Origin: Andrena cerasifolii
Lineage: Eukaryota > Arthropoda > Insecta > Hymenoptera > Andrenidae
Direction: 5' to 3'
DNA length: 64,000 nucleotides
Assembly (NCBI RefSeq): GCF_050908995.1
Contig: NW_027484926.1
Coordinates: forward strand, 1 to 64,000
Part shown: positions 1 through 13,401 of the stretch, one piece after another
Layout: each line of letters starts with the position of its first letter
Position numbering within the stretch: the first letter of the stretch is position 1
The notes under the pieces: model-generated
Seen by the model: only the letters and a program-made list of their open reading frames with translations
Databases searched by the model: none
What the model was told of the DNA's origin: nothing
Program-made: the position numbers and the translations under genes

Positions 1-1213
1 CGAGTAAAACGAGTAAAACGAGTAGAACGAGTAAAACGAGTAGAACGAGTAAAACGAGTAGAACGAGTAAAACGAGTAGAACGAGTAAAACGAGTAGAAC
101 GAGTAAAACGAGTAGAACGAGTAAAACGAGTAGAACGAGTAAAACGAGTAGAACGAGTAAAACGAGTAGAACGAGTAAAACGAGTAGAACGAGTAAAACG
201 AGTAGAACGAGTAAAACGAGTAGAACGAGTAAAACGAGTAGAACGAGTAGAACGAGTAAAACGAGTAGAACGAGTAAAACGAGTAAAACGAGTAAAACGA
301 GTAAAACGAGTAAATCGAGTAAAACGAGTAAAACGAGTAAAACGAGTAAAACGAGTAAAACGAGTAAAACGAGTAAAACGAGTAGAACGAGTAAAACGAG
401 TAGAACGAGTAGAACGAGTAAAACGAGTAGAACGAGTAAAACGAGTAGAACGAGTAGAACGAGTAGAACGAGTAAAACGAGTAAAACGAGTAATACGAGT
501 AATACGAGTAAAGCGAGTAAAACGAGTAAAACGAGTAAAACGAGTAAAACGAGTAAAACGAGTAAAACGAGTAAAACGAGTAAAACGAGTAAAACGAGTA
601 AAACGAGTAAAACGAGTAAAACGAGTAAAACGAGTAAAACGAGTAAAACGAGTAAAACGAGTAAAACGCGTAAAACGAGTAAAACGAGTAAAACGAGTAA
701 AACGAGTAAAACGAGTAAAACGAGTAAAACGAGTAAAACGAGTAAAACGAGTAAAACGAGTAAAACGAGAAACGAGTAAAACGAGTAAAACGAGTAAAAC
801 GACTAAAACGAGTAAAACGAGTAATACGAGTAAAACGAGTAAAACGAGTAAAACGAGTAAAACGAGTAAAACGAGTAAAACGAGTAAAACGAGTAAAACG
901 AGTAAAACGAGTAAAACGAGTAAAACGAGTAAAACGAGTAAAACGAGTAAAACGAGTAAAACGAGTAAAACTAGTAAAACGAGTAAAACGAGCAAAACGA
1001 GCAAAACGAGTAAAACGAGTAAAACGAGTAAAACGAGTAAAACGAGTAAAACGAGTAGAACGAGTAAAACGAGTAGAACGAGTAAAACGAGTAGAACGAG
1101 TAAAACGAGTAGAACGAGTAGAACGAGTAAAACGAGTAGAACGAGTAGAACGAGTAGAACGAGTAGAACGAGTAGAACGAGTAGAACGAGTAGAACGAGT
1201 AGAACGAGTAGAA
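1..1213 (+). repeat. Left edge of domain A, with a K/E dimer array and one 7-bp unit
   Basis: Strict alternation of E and K runs from 19 to 243 (25 units). It is followed by K runs, one N unit near 314, a short I pair near 490-510 and a long K run. A 7-bp unit, CGAGAAA, lies at 766-772 and is the only loss of two bases from a single unit in the window. A single CGACTAAAA follows near 802. From about 1050 the segment becomes E-rich, leading into the CGAGCAGAA block. Confidence 0.85.
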
Positions 1214-1923
1214 CGAGCAGAACGAGTAGAACGAGCAGAACGAGTAGAACGAGCAGAACGAGCAGAACGAGCAGAACGAGCAGAACGAGTAGAACGAGTA
1301 GAACGAGTAGAACGAGTAGAACGAGTAGAACGAGTAGAACGAGTAGAACGAGTAGAACGAGTAGAACGAGTAGAACGAGTAGAACGAGTAGAACGAGTAG
1401 AACGAGTAGAACGAGTAGAACGAGTAGAACGAGTAGAACGAGTAGAACGAGTAGAACGAGTAGAACGAGTAGAACGAGTAGAACGAGTAGAACGAGTAGA
1501 ACGAGTAGAACGAGTAGAACGAGTAGAACGAGTAGAACGAGTAGAACGAGTAGAACGAGTAGAACGAGTAGAACGAGTAGAACGAGTAGAACGAGTAAAA
1601 CGAGTAAAACGAGTAAAACGAGGAAAAAGGAGTAAAACGAGTAAAACGAGTAAAACGAGTAAAACGAGTAAAACGAGTAAAACGAGTAAAACGAGTAAAA
1701 CGAGTAAAACGAGTAAAACGAGTAAAACGAGTAAAACGAGTAAAACGAGTAGAAGGAGTAAAACGAGTAGAACGAGTAAAACGAGTAGAACGAGTAAAAC
1801 GAGTAGAACGAGTAGAACGAGTAGAACGAGTAGAACGAGTAGAACGAGTAGAACGGGTAAACGAGTAAAACGGGTAAACGAGTAAAACGAGTATAACTAG
1901 TAAAACGAGTAAAACCAGTAAAA
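1214..1923 (+). repeat. C-block, copy 1 (CGAGCAGAA cluster to 70-bp cassette)
   Basis: Order seen: eight units mixing CGAGCAGAA and E (1214-1285), 34 consecutive E units (1286-1591), K units, the +1 junction CGAGGAAAAAGGAG at 1619, about a dozen K units, one E followed by GGAGTAAAA, short K/E alternation, six E units, then the 70-bp cassette (1854-1923). The same order recurs at 3250-3950 and 13,402-14,003, so this is a higher-order repeat and not chance clustering. Confidence 0.88.
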
Positions 1924-3249
1924 CGAGTAAAACGAGTAAAACGAGTAAAACGAGTAAAACGAGTAAAACGAGTAAAACGAGTAAAACGAGTAGAACGAGT
2001 AAAACGAGTAGAACGAGTAAAACGAGTAGAACGAGTAGAACGAGTAGAACGAGTAGAACGAGTAGAACGGGTAAACGAGTAAAACGGGTAAACGAGTAAA
2101 ACGAGTATAACTAGTAAAACGAGTAAAACCAGTAAAACGAGTAAAACGAGTAAAACGAGTAAAACGAGTAAAACGAGTAAAACGAGTAAAACGAGTAAAA
2201 CGAGTAAAACGAGTAAAACGAGTAAAACGAGTAAAACGAGTAAAACGAGTAAAACGAGTAAAACGAGTAGAAGGAGTAAAACGAGTAGAACGAGTAAAAC
2301 GAGTAGAACGAGTAAAACGAGTAGAACGAGTAGAACGAGTAGAACGAGTAGAACGAGTAGAACGAGTAGAACGGGTAAACGAGTAGAACGAGTAAAACGA
2401 GTAGAACGAGTAAAACGAGTAGAACGAGTAGAACGAGTAGAACGAGTAGAACGAGTAGAACGAGTAGAACGAGTAGAACGAGTAGAACGAGTAAAACGGG
2501 TAAACGAGTAAAACGAGTATAACTAGTAAAACGAGTATAACTAGTAAAACGAGTAAAACCAGTAAAACGAGTAAACCGAGTAAAACGAGTAAAACGAGTA
2601 AAACGAGTAAAACGAGTAAAACGAGTAAAACGAGTAAAACGAGTAAAACGAGTAAAACGCGCAAAACGAGTAAAACGAGTAAAACGAGTAAAACGAGTAA
2701 AACGAGTAGAACGAGTAGAACGAGTAAAACGAGTAAAACGAGTAAAACGAGGAAAAAGGAGTAAAACGAGTAAAACGAGTAAAACGAGTAAAACGAGTAA
2801 AACGAGTAAAACGAGTAAAACGAGTAAAACGAGTAAAACGAGTAAAACGAGTAGAAGGAGTAAAACGAGTAGAACGAGTAAAACGAGTAGAACGAGTAAA
2901 ACGAGTAGAACGAGTAGAACGAGTAGAACGAGTAGAACGAGTAGAACGGGTAAACGAGTAAAACGGGTAAACGAGTAAAACGAGTATAACTAGTAAAACG
3001 AGTAAAACCAGTAAAACGAGTAAAACGAGTAAAACGAGTAAAACGAGTAAAACGAGTAAAACGAGTAAAACGAGTAGAACGAGTAAAACGAGTAGAACGA
3101 GTAGAACGAGTAGAACGAGTAGAACGAGTAGAACGGGTAAACGAGTAAAACGAGTAGAACGAGTAGAACGAGTAGAACGAGTAGAACGAGTAGAACGAGT
3201 AGAACGAGTAGAACGAGTAGAACGAGTAGAACGAGTAAAACGAGTAGAA
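1924..3249 (+). repeat. Cassette-rich segment of domain A
   Basis: Holds full 70-bp cassettes at 2068-2137 and 2947-3016, and single 8-bp units at 2372, 2497 and 3134. A +1 junction lies at 2748. Near 2497 the CGAGTATAA plus L pair is doubled, a form found again at 5377. A unit ending in C (CGAGTAAAC) lies near 2570 and recurs near 5450 beside the other doubled pair, which marks the two sites as copies. Confidence 0.83.
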
Positions 3250-3950
3250 CGAGCAGAACGAGTAGAACGAGCAGAACGAGCAGAACGAGCAGAACGAGTA
3301 GAACGAGTAGAACGAGTAGAACGAGTAGAACGAGTAGAACGAGTAGAACGAGTAGAACGAGTAGAACGAGTAGAACGAGTAGAACGAGTAGAACGAGTAG
3401 AACGAGTAGAACGAGTAGAACGAGTAGAACGAGTAGAACGAGTAGAACGAGTAGAACGAGTAGAACGAGTAGAACGAGTAGAACGAGTAGAACGAGTAGA
3501 ACGAGTAGAACGAGTAGAACGAGTAGAACGAGTAGAACGAGTAGAACGAGTAGAACGAGTAGAACGAGTAGAACGAGTAGAACGAGTAGAACGAGTAGAA
3601 CGAGTAGAACGAGTAGAACGAGTAGAACGAGTAAAACGAGTAAAACGAGTAAAACGAGGAAAAAGGAGTAAAACGAGTAAAACGAGTAAAACGAGTAAAA
3701 CGAGTAAAACGAGTAAAACGAGTAAAACGAGTAAAACGAGTAAAACGAGTAAAACGAGTAAAACGAGTAAAACGAGTAGAAGGAGTAAAACGAGTAGAAC
3801 GAGTAAAACGAGTAGAACGAGTAAAACGAGTAGAACGAGTAGAACGAGTAGAACGAGTAGAACGAGTAGAACGAGTAGAACGGGTAAACGAGTAAAACGG
3901 GTAAACGAGTAAAACGAGTATAACTAGTAAAACGAGTAAAACCAGTAAAA
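3250..3950 (+). repeat. C-block, copy 2
   Basis: CGAGCAGAA/E mixture at 3250-3294, then 37 consecutive E units (3295-3627), K units, +1 junction at 3655, K run, E plus GGAGTAAAA, and the cassette at 3881-3950. Junction-to-cassette distance is 226 bp, against 235 in copy 1 and 226 in copy 3. The difference is one 9-bp unit. Confidence 0.88.
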
Positions 3951-4583
3951 CGAGTAAAACGAGTAAAACGAGTAAAACGAGTAAAACGAGTAAAACGAGT
4001 AAAACGAGTAAAACGAGTAAAACGAGTAGAACGAGTAAAACGAGTAGAACGAGTAAAACGAGTAGAACGAGTAGAACGAGTAGAACGAGTAGAACGAGTA
4101 GAACGGGTAAACGAGTAAAACGGGTAAACGAGTAAAACGAGTATAACTAGTAAAACGAGTAAAACCAGTAAAACGAGTAAAACGAGTAAAACGAGTAAAA
4201 CGAGTAAAACGAGTAAAACGAGTAAAACGAGTAAAACGAGTAAAACGAGTAAAACGAGTAAAACGAGTAAAACGAGTAAAACGAGTAGAAGGAGTAAAAC
4301 GAGTAGAACGAGTAAAACGAGTAGAACGAGTAAAACGAGTAGAACGAGTAGAACGAGTAGAACGAGTAGAACGAGTAGAACGAGTAGAACGGGTAAACGA
4401 GTAAAACGGGTAAACGAGTAAAACGAGTATAACTAGTAAAACGAGTAAAACCAGTAAAACGAGTAAAACGAGTAGAACGAGTAGAACGAGTAGAACGAGT
4501 AGAACGAGTAGAACGGGTAAACGAGTAAAACGGGTAAACGAGTAAAACGAGTATAACTAGTAAAACGAGTAAAACCAGTAAAA
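3951..4583 (+). repeat. Three closely spaced 70-bp cassettes
   Basis: Cassettes at 4104-4173, 4390-4459 and 4514-4583, following the one at 3881. Start-to-start distances are 223, 286 and 124 bp. K runs, an E/GGAG unit and E runs lie between. This is the densest cluster of cassettes and looks like recent local tandem duplication. Confidence 0.87.
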
Positions 4584-5376
4584 CGAGTAAAACGAGTAAA
4601 ACGAGTAAAACGAGTAAAACGAGTAAAACGAGTAAAACGAGTAAAACGAGGAAAAAGGAGTAAAACGAGTAAAACGAGTAAAACGAGTAAAACGAGTAAA
4701 ACGAGTAAAACTAGTAAAACGAGTAAAACGAGCAAAACGAGCAAAACTAGTAAAACGAGCAAAACGAGCAAAACGAGCAAAACTAGTAAAACGAGCAAAA
4801 CGAGTAAAACGAGTAAAACGAGTAAAACGAGTAAAACGAGTAAAACGAGTAAAACGAGTAAAACGAGTAATACGAGTAATACGAGTAATACGAGTAAAAC
4901 GAGTAAAACGAGTAAAACGAGTAATACGAGTAATACGAGTAAAACGAGTAAAACGAGTAAAACGAGTAAAACGAGTAAAACGAGTAAAACGAGTAATACG
5001 AGTAATACGAGTAAAACGAGTAAAACGAGTAAAACGAGTAAAACGCGTAAAACGTGTAAAACGAGTAAAACGAGTAAAACGAGTAGAACGAGTAAAACGA
5101 GTAGAACGAGTAAAACGAGTAGAACGAGTAAAACGAGTAGAACGAGTAAAACGAGTAGAACGAGTAAAACGAGTAGAACGAGTAAAACGAGTAGAACGAG
5201 TAAAACGAGTAGAACGAGTAAAACGAGTAGAACGAGTAAAACGAGTAGAACGAGTAAAACGAGTAGAACGAGTAAAACGAGTAGAACGAGTAAAACGAGT
5301 AGAACGAGTAGAACGAGTAGAACGAGTAGAACGAGTAGAACGAGTAGAACGAGTAGAACGAGTAGAACGAGTAAAA
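4584..5376 (+). repeat. A/L and I clusters, CGCG/CGTG doublet and dimer array
   Basis: A +1 junction lies at 4647. It is followed by interspersed A and L units (about 4700-4800), three clusters of I units (about 4870-5010), a CGCGTAAAA-CGTGTAAAA doublet at 5044-5061, and strict E/K alternation from 5080 to 5304 (25 units). A run of E units leads to the single 8-bp unit at 5377. The order doublet, dimer array, E run recurs many times in the window. Confidence 0.83.
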
Positions 5377-7169
5377 CGGGTAAACGAGTAAAACGAGTAT
5401 AACTAGTAAAACGAGTATAACTAGTAAAACGAGTAAAACCAGTAAAACGAGTAAACCGAGTAAAACGAGTAAAACGAGTAAAACGAGTAAAACGAGTAGA
5501 ACGAGTAATACGAGTAGAACGAGTAAAACGAGTAGAACAAGTAAAACGAGTAGAACGAGTAAAACGAGTAAAACGAGTAAAACGAGTAAAACGAGTAGAA
5601 CGAGTAAAACGAGCAAAACTAATAAAACGAGTAAAACGAGTAAAACGAGTAAAACGAGCAAAACGAGTAAAACGAGTAAAACGAGTAAAACTAGTAAAAC
5701 GAGTAAAACGAGCAAAACGAGCAAAACTAGTAAAACGAGCAAAACGAGCAAAACGAGCAAAACGAGCAAAACTAGTAAGACGAGTAAAACGAGTAAAACG
5801 AGTAAAACGAGTAAAACGAGTAAAACGCGCAAAACGAGTAAAACGAGTAAAACGAGTAAAACGAGTAAAACGAGTAAAACGAGTAAAACGAGTAGAAGGA
5901 GTAAAACGAGTAGAACGAGTAAAACGAGTAGAACGAGTAAAACGAGTAGAACGAGTAAAACGAGTAGAACGAGTAGAACGAGTAGAACGAGTAGAACGAG
6001 TAGAACGAGTAGAACGGGTAAACGAGTAAAACGGGTAAACGAGTAAAACGAGTATAACTAGTAAAACGAGTAAAACCAGTAAAACGAGTAAAACGAGTAA
6101 AACGAGTAAAACGAGTAAAACGAGTAAAACGAGTAAAACGAGTAAAACGAGTAAAACGAGTAAAACGAGTAAAACGAGTAAAACGAGTAAAACGAGTAAA
6201 ACGAGTAAAACGAGTAAAACGAGTAAAACGAGTAAAACGAGTAAAACGAGTAAAACGAGTAAAACGAGTAAAACGAGTAAAACGAGTAAAACGAGCAAAA
6301 CGAGCAAAACGAGCAAAACGAGTAAAACGAGTAAAACGAGTAAAACGAGTAAAACGAGTAAAACGAGTAAAACGAGTAAAACGAGTAAAACGAGTAAAAC
6401 GAGTAAAACGAGTAAAACGAGTAAAACGAGTAAAACGAGCAAAACGAGCAAAACTAGTAAAACGAGCAAAACGAGCAAAACGAGCAAAACGAGCAAAACG
6501 AGCAAAACTAGTAAAACGAGTAAAACGAGTAAAACGAGTAAAACGAGTAAAACGAGTAAAACGAGTAAAACGAGTAAAACGAGTAAAACGAGTAAAACGA
6601 GTAAAACGAGTAAAACGAGTAAAACGCGCAAAACGAGTAAAACGAGTAAAACGAGTAAAACGAGTAAAACGAGTAAAACGAGTAAAACGAGTAGAAGGAG
6701 TAAAACGAGTAGAACGAGTAAAACGAGTAGAACGAGTAAAACGAGTAGAACGAGTAAAACGAGTAGAACGAGTAGAACGAGTAGAACGAGTAGAACGAGT
6801 AGAACGAGTAGCACGGGTAAACGAGTAAAACGGGTAAACGAGTAAAACGAGTATAACTAGTAAAACGAGTAAAACCAGTAAAACGAGTAAAACGAGTAAA
6901 ACGAGTAAAACGAGTAAAACGAGTAAAACGAGTAAAACGAGTAGAACGAGTAAAACGAGTAGAACGAGTAAAACGAGTAGAACGAGTAGAACGAGTAGAA
7001 CGAGTAGAACGAGTAGAACGGGTAAACGAGTAAAACGGGTAAACGAGTAAAACGAGTATAACTAGTAAAACGAGTAAAACCAGTAAAACGAGTAAAACGA
7101 GTAAAACGAGTAAAACGAGTAAAACGAGTAAAACGAGTCAAACGAGTAAAACGAGTAAAACGAGTAAAA
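5377..7169 (+). repeat. CAAG module copy 1 and following cassettes
   Basis: The cassette-like start at 5377 is followed by I, E, K, E and then CAAGTAAAA at 5538. An A unit and CTAATAAAA at 5619 come next, then mixed A and L units and CTAGTAAGA. Full cassettes follow at 6015-6084, 6814-6883 and 7019-7088. The cassette at 6814 is preceded by a unit reading CGAGTAGCA instead of E. A unique CGAGTCAAA lies near 7134. Confidence 0.82.
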
Positions 7170-8394
7170 CGAGGAAAAAGGAGTAAAACGAGTAAAACGA
7201 GTAAAACGAGTAAAACGAGTAAAACGAGTAAAACGAGTAAAACTAGTAAAACGAGTAAAACGAGCAAAACGAGCAAAACTAGTAAAACGAGCAAAACGAG
7301 CAAAACGAGCAAAACTAGTAAAACGAGCAAAACGAGTAAAACGAGTAAAACGAGTAAAACGAGTAAAACGAGTAAAACGAGTAAAACGAGTAAAACGAGC
7401 AAAACGAGCAAAACGAGTAAAACGAGTAAAACGAGTAAAACGAGTAAAACGAGTAAAACGAGTAAATCGAGTAAAACGAGTAAAACGAGTAAAACGAGTA
7501 AAACGAGTAAAACGAGTAGAACGAGTAAAACGAGTAAAACGAGTAAAACGAGTAAAACGAGTAAAACGAGTAAAACGAGTAAAACGAGTAAAACGAGTAA
7601 AACGAGTAAAACGAGTAAAACGAGTAAAACGAGTAAAACGAGTAAAACGAGTAAAACGAGTAAAACGAGCAAAACTAGTAAAACGAGCAAAACGAGCAAA
7701 ACGAGCAAAACTAGTAAAACGAGCAAAACGAGTAAAACGAGCAAAACGAGTAAAACGAGTAAAACGAGTAAAACGAGTAAAACGAGTAAAACGAGTAAAA
7801 CGAGTAAAACGAGCAAAACGAGTAAAACGAGTAAAACGAGTAAAACGAGTAAAACGAGTAAAACGAGTAAATCGAGTAAAACGAGTAAAACGAGTAAAAC
7901 GAGTAAAACGAGTAAAACGAGTAAAACGAGTAAAACGAGTAAAACGAGTAAAACGAGTAAAACGAGTAAAACGAGTAAAACGAGTAAAACGAGTAATACG
8001 AGTAAAACGAGTAAAACGAGTAAAACGAGTAAAACGAGTAAAACGAGTAAAACGAGTAAAACGAGTAAAACGAGTAAAACGAGTAAAACGAGTAAAACGC
8101 GTAAAACGTGTAAAACGAGTAAAACGAGTAAAACGAGTAGAACGAGTAAAACGAGTAGAACGAGTAAAACGAGTAGAACGAGTAAAACGAGTAGAACGAG
8201 TAAAACGAGTAGAACGAGTAAAACGAGTAGAACGAGTAAAACGAGTAGAACGAGTAAAACGAGTAGAACGAGTAAAACGAGTAGAACGAGTAAAACGAGT
8301 AGAACGAGTAAAACGAGTAGAACGAGTAAAACGAGTAGAACGAGTAGAACGAGTAGAACGAGTAGAACGAGTAGAACGAGTAGAACGAGTAGAA
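7170..8394 (+). repeat. A/L-rich segment, doublet and dimer array
   Basis: The +1 junction at 7170 is followed by K units, two groups of A and L units (about 7260-7330 and 7665-7740) and N units near 7465 and 7870. A long K run then leads to the CGCG/CGTG doublet at 8098-8115. E/K alternation and an E run continue to the next cassette. The segment 4647-5377 has the same order but is shorter. Confidence 0.82.
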
Positions 8395-9688
8395 CGGGTA
8401 AACGAGTAAAACGGGTAAACGAGTAAAACGAGTATAACTAGTAAAACCAGTAAAACGAGTAAAACGAGTAAAACGAGTAGAACGAGTAAAACGAGCAAAA
8501 CTAATAAAACGAGTAAAACGAGTAAAACGAGTAAAACGAGCAAAACGAGTAAAACGAGTAAAACGAGTAAAACTAGTAAAACGAGTAAAACGAGCAAAAC
8601 GAGCAAAACTAGTAAAACGAGCAAAACGAGCAAAACGAGCAAAACGAGCAAAACTAGTAAGACGAGTAAAACGAGTAAAACGAGTAAAACGAGTAAAACG
8701 AGTAAAACAGGTAAAACGAGTAAAACGAGTAAAACGAGTAAAACGAGTAAAACGAGTAAAACGAGGAAAACGAGTAAAACGAGTAAAACGAGTAAAACGA
8801 GTAAAACGAGTAAAACGAGTAAAACGAGTAAAACGAGTAAAACGAGTAAAACGAGTAAAACGAGTAAAACGAGTAAAACGAGTAAAACGAGTAAAACGAG
8901 TAAAACGAGTAAAACGAGTAAAACGAGTAAAACGAGTAAAACGAGTAAAACGAGTAAAACGAGTAAAACGAGTAAAACGAGTAAAACTAGTAAAACGAGC
9001 AAAACGAGCAAAACGAGCAAAACGAGCAAAACGAGTAAAACGAGTAAAACGAGTAAAACGAGTAAAACGAGTAAAACGAGTAAAACGAGTAAAACGAGTA
9101 AAACGAGTAAAACGAGTAAAACGAGCAAAACGAGCAAAACTAGTAAAACGAGCAAAACGAGCAAAACGAGCAAAACGAGCAAAACGAGCAAAACTAGTAA
9201 AACGAGTAAAACGAGTAAAACGAGTAAAACGAGTAAAACGAGTAAAACGAGTAAAACGAGTAAAACGCGTAAAACGTGTAAAACGAGTAAAACGAGTAAA
9301 ACGAGTAGAACGAGTAGAACGAGTAAAACGAGTAGAACGAGTAAAACGAGTAGAACGAGTAAAACGAGTAAAACGAGTAGAACGAGTAAAACGAGTAAAA
9401 CGAGTAAAACGAGTAAAACGAGTAAAACGAGTAAAACGAGTAAAACGAGTAGAACGAGTAAAACGAGTAGAACGAGTAAAACGAGTAGAACGAGTAGAAC
9501 GAGTAAAACGAGTAGAACGAGTAAAACGAGTAGAACGAGTAAAACGAGTAGAACGAGTAAAACGAGTAAAACGAGTAAAACGAGTAGAACGAGTAAAACG
9601 AGTAGAACGAGTAAAACGAGTAGAACGAGTAGAACGAGTAGAACGAGTAGAACGAGTAGAACGAGTAGAACGAGTAGAACGAGTAGAA
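8395..9688 (+). repeat. Domain A higher-order repeat, about 1.29 kb
   Basis: Begins with a cassette (8395-8455) that lacks the canonical unit before CCAGTAAAA. CTAATAAAA follows at 8501, then A/L units, CTAGTAAGA, long K runs, a second A/L group, the doublet at 9266-9283, mixed E/K alternation and an E run up to the next cassette at 9689. Cassette-to-cassette length is 1,294 bp. Confidence 0.82.
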
Positions 9689-10793
9689 CGGGTAAACGAG
9701 TAAAACGGGTAAACGAGTAAAACGAGTATAACTAGTAAAACGTGTAAAACGAGTAAAACGAGTAAAACGAGTAAAACGAGTAAAACGAGTAAAACGAGTA
9801 AAACGAGTAAAACGAGTAGAACGAGTAATACGAGTAGAACGAGTAAAACGAGTAGAACAAGTAAAACGAGTAGAACGAGTAAAACGAGTAAAACGAGTAA
9901 AACGAGTAGAACGAGTAAAACGAGCAAAACTAATAAAACGAGTAAAACGAGTAAAACGAGTAAAACGAGCAAAACGAGTAAAACGAGTAAAACGAGTAAA
10001 ACTAGTAAAACGAGTAAAACGAGCAAAACGAGCAAAACTAGTAAAACGAGCAAAACGAGCAAAACGAGCAAAACGAGCAAAACTAGTAAGACGAGTAAAA
10101 CGAGTAAAACGAGTAAAACGAGTAAAACGAGTAAAACGAGTAAAACGAGTAAAACGAGTAAAACGAGTAAAACGAGTAAAACGAGTAAAACGAGTAAAAC
10201 TAGTAAAACGAGCAAAACGAGCAAAACGAGTAAAACGAGTAAAACGAGTAAAACGAGTAAAACGAGTAAAACGAGTAAAACGAGTAAAACGAGTAAAACG
10301 AGTAAAGCGAGTAAAACGAGTAAAACGAGTAAAACGAGTAAAACGAGTAAAACTAGTAAAACGAGTAAAACGAGCAAAACGAGTAAAACGAGTAAAACGA
10401 GTAAAACTAGTAAAACGAGTAAAACGAGCAAAACGAGTAAAACGAGTAAAACGAGTAAAACGAGTAAAACGAGTAGAACGAGTAAAACGAGTAGAACGAG
10501 TAAAACGAGTAGAACGAGTAAAACGAGTAGAACGAGTAAAACGAGTAGAACGAGTAAAACGAGTAGAACGAGTGAAACGAGTAGAACGAGTAAAACGAGT
10601 AGAACGAGTAGAACGAGTAAAACGAGTAGAACGAGTAAAACGAGTAGAACGAGTAGAACGAGTAGAACGAGTAAAACGAGTAGAACGAGTAAAACGAGTA
10701 GAACGAGTAAAACGAGTAGAACGAGTAGAACGAGTAGAACGAGTAGAACGAGTAGAACGAGTAGAACGAGTAGAACGAGTAGAACGAGTAGAA
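9689..10793 (+). repeat. Domain A higher-order repeat, about 1.1 kb
   Basis: Begins with paired 8-bp units at 9689; the cassette ends in L followed by CGTGTAAAA in place of K and CCAGTAAAA. CAAGTAAAA lies at 9858 and CTAATAAAA at 9930. A/L units and CTAGTAAGA follow, then E/K alternation with one CGAGTGAAA near 10,570, then an E run. Length to the next cassette is 1,105 bp. Confidence 0.82.
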
Positions 10794-13401
10794 CGGGTAA
10801 ACGAGTAAAACGGGTAAACGAGTAAAACGAGTATAACTAGTAAAACGAGTAAAACGAGTAAAACGAGTAAAACGAGTAAAACGAGTAAAACGAGTAAAAC
10901 GAGTAAAACGAGTAAAACGAGTAGAACGAGTAATACGAGTAGAACGAGTAAAACGAGTAGAACAAGTAAAACGAGTAGAACGAGTAAAACGAGTAAAACG
11001 AGTAAAACGAGTAAAACGAGTAGAACGAGTAAAACGAGCAAAACTAGTAAAACGAGTAAAACGAGTAAAACGAGTAAAACGAGCAAAACGAGTAAAACGA
11101 GTAAAACGAGTAAAACTAGTAAAACGAGTAAAACGAGCAAAACGAGCAAAACTAGTAAAACGAGCAAAACGAGCAAAACGAGCAAAACGAGCAAAACGAG
11201 CAAAACTAGTAAAACGAGTAAAACGAGTAAAACGAGTAAAACGAGTAAAACGAGTAAAACGAGTAAAACGAGTAAAACGCGTAAAACGTGTAAAACGAGT
11301 AAAACGAGTAGAACGAGTAAAACGAGTAGAACGAGTAAAACGAGTAGAACGAGTAAAACGAGTAGAACGAGTAAAACGAGTAGAACGAGTAAAACGAGTA
11401 GGACGAGTAAAACGAGTAGAACGAGTAAAACGAGTAGAACGAGTAAAACGAGTAGAACGAGTAAAACGAGTAGAACGAGTAAAACGAGTAGAACGAGTAA
11501 AACGAGTAAAACGAGTAAAACGAGTAAAACGAGTAAAACGAGTAAAACGAGTAAAACGAGTAAAACGAGTAATACGAGTAATACGAGTAAAACGAGTAAA
11601 ACGAGTAAAACGAGTAAAACGAGTAAAACGAGTAAAACGAGTAAAACGAGTAAAACGAGTAATACGAGTAATACGAGTAAAACGAGTAAAACGAGTAAAA
11701 CGAGTAAAACGAGTAAAACGAGTAAAACGAGTAAAACGAGTAAAACGCGTAGAACGAGTAAAACGAGTAGAACGAGTAAAACGAGTAGAACGAGTAAAAC
11801 GAGTAGAACGAGTAAAACGAGTAGAACGAGTAAAACGAGTAGAACGAGTAAAACGAGTAAAACGAGTAGAACGAGTAAAACGAGTAGAACGAGTAAAACG
11901 AGTAGAACGAGTAAAACGAGTAGAACGAGTAAAACGAGTAGAACGAGTAAAACGAGTAGAACGAGTAAAACGAGTAGAACGAGTAAAACGAGTAAAACGA
12001 GTAGAACGAGTAAAACGAGTAGAACGAGTAAAACGAGTAGAACGAGTAAAACGAGTAGAACGAGTAAAACGAGTAGAACGAGTAAAACGAGTAGAACGAG
12101 TAAAACGAGTAGAACGAGTAAAACGAGTAGAACGAGTAGAACGAGTAAAACGAGTAGAACGAGTAGAACGAGTAAAACGAGTAGAACGAGTAGAACGAGT
12201 AGAACGAGTAGAACGAGTAGAACGAGTAGAACGAGTAAAACGAGTAGAACGAGTAGAACGAGTAGAACGAGTAGAACGAGTAGAACGAGTAAAACGAGTA
12301 GAACGAGTAAAACGAGTAAAACTAGTAAAACGAGCAAAACGAGTAAAACGAGTAAAACGAGTAAAACGAGTAAAACGAGTAAAACGAGTAAAACGAGTAA
12401 AACGAGTAAAACGAGTAAAACGAGTAAAACGAGTAAAACGAGTAAAACGAGTAAAACGAGTAAAACGAGTAAAACGAGTAAAACGAGTAAAACGAGTAAA
12501 ACGAGCAAAACGAGCAAAACGAGCAAAACGAGCAAAACTAGTAAAACGAGCAAAACGAGCAAAACGAGCAAAACGAGCAAAACTAGTAAGACGAGTAAAA
12601 CGAGTAAAACGAGTAAAACGAGTAAAACGAGTAGAACGAGTAGAACGAGTAAAACGAGTAGAACGAGTAGAACGAGTAGAACGAGTAGAACGAGTAGAAC
12701 GAGTAGAACGAGTAGAACGAGTAGAACGAGTAGAACGAGTAGAACGAGTAGAACGAGTAAAACGAGTAGAACGAGTAGAACGAGTAAAACGAGTAAAACG
12801 AGTAAAACGAGTAAAACGAGTAAAACGAGTAAAACGAGTAAAACGAGTAAAACGAGTAAAACGAGTAAAACGAGTAAAACGAGTAAAACGAGTAAAACGA
12901 GTAAAACGAGTAAAACGAGTAAAACTAGTAAAACGAGCAAAACGAGCAAAACGAGTAAAACGAGTAAAACGAGTAAAACGAGTAAAACGAGTAAAACGAG
13001 TAAAACGAGTAAAACGAGTAAAACGAGTAAAGCGAGTAAAACGAGTAAAACGAGTAAAACGAGTAAAACGAGTAAAACTAGTAAAACGAGTAAAACGAGC
13101 AAAACGAGTAAAACGAGTAAAACGAGCAAAACGAGTAAAACGAGTAAAACGAGTAAAACGAGTAAAACGAGTAAAACGAGTAGAACGAGTAAAACGAGTA
13201 GAACGAGTAAAACGAGTAGAACGAGTAAAACGAGTAGAACGAGTAAAACGAGTAAAACGAGTAGAACGAGTAGAACGAGTAAAACGAGTAGAACGAGTAG
13301 AACGAGTAGAACGAGTAGAACGAGTAGAACGAGTAGAACGAGTAGAACGAGTAGAACGAGTAGAACGAGTAGAACGAGTAGAACGAGTAGAACGAGTAGA
13401 A
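10794..13401 (+). repeat. Long domain A segment with CAAG module and dimer arrays
   Basis: Paired 8-bp units at 10,794 (CCAGTAAAA absent) and CAAGTAAAA at 10,963. The usual A/L group is followed by the doublet at 11,278-11,295, E/K alternation containing one CGAGTAGGA at 11,395, two I pairs near 11,575 and 11,660, a second long E/K zone (about 11,750-12,200), A/L units with CTAGTAAGA near 12,585, and E-rich sequence up to 13,401. No cassette lies between 10,794 and 13,934, the longest gap in domain A. Confidence 0.82.
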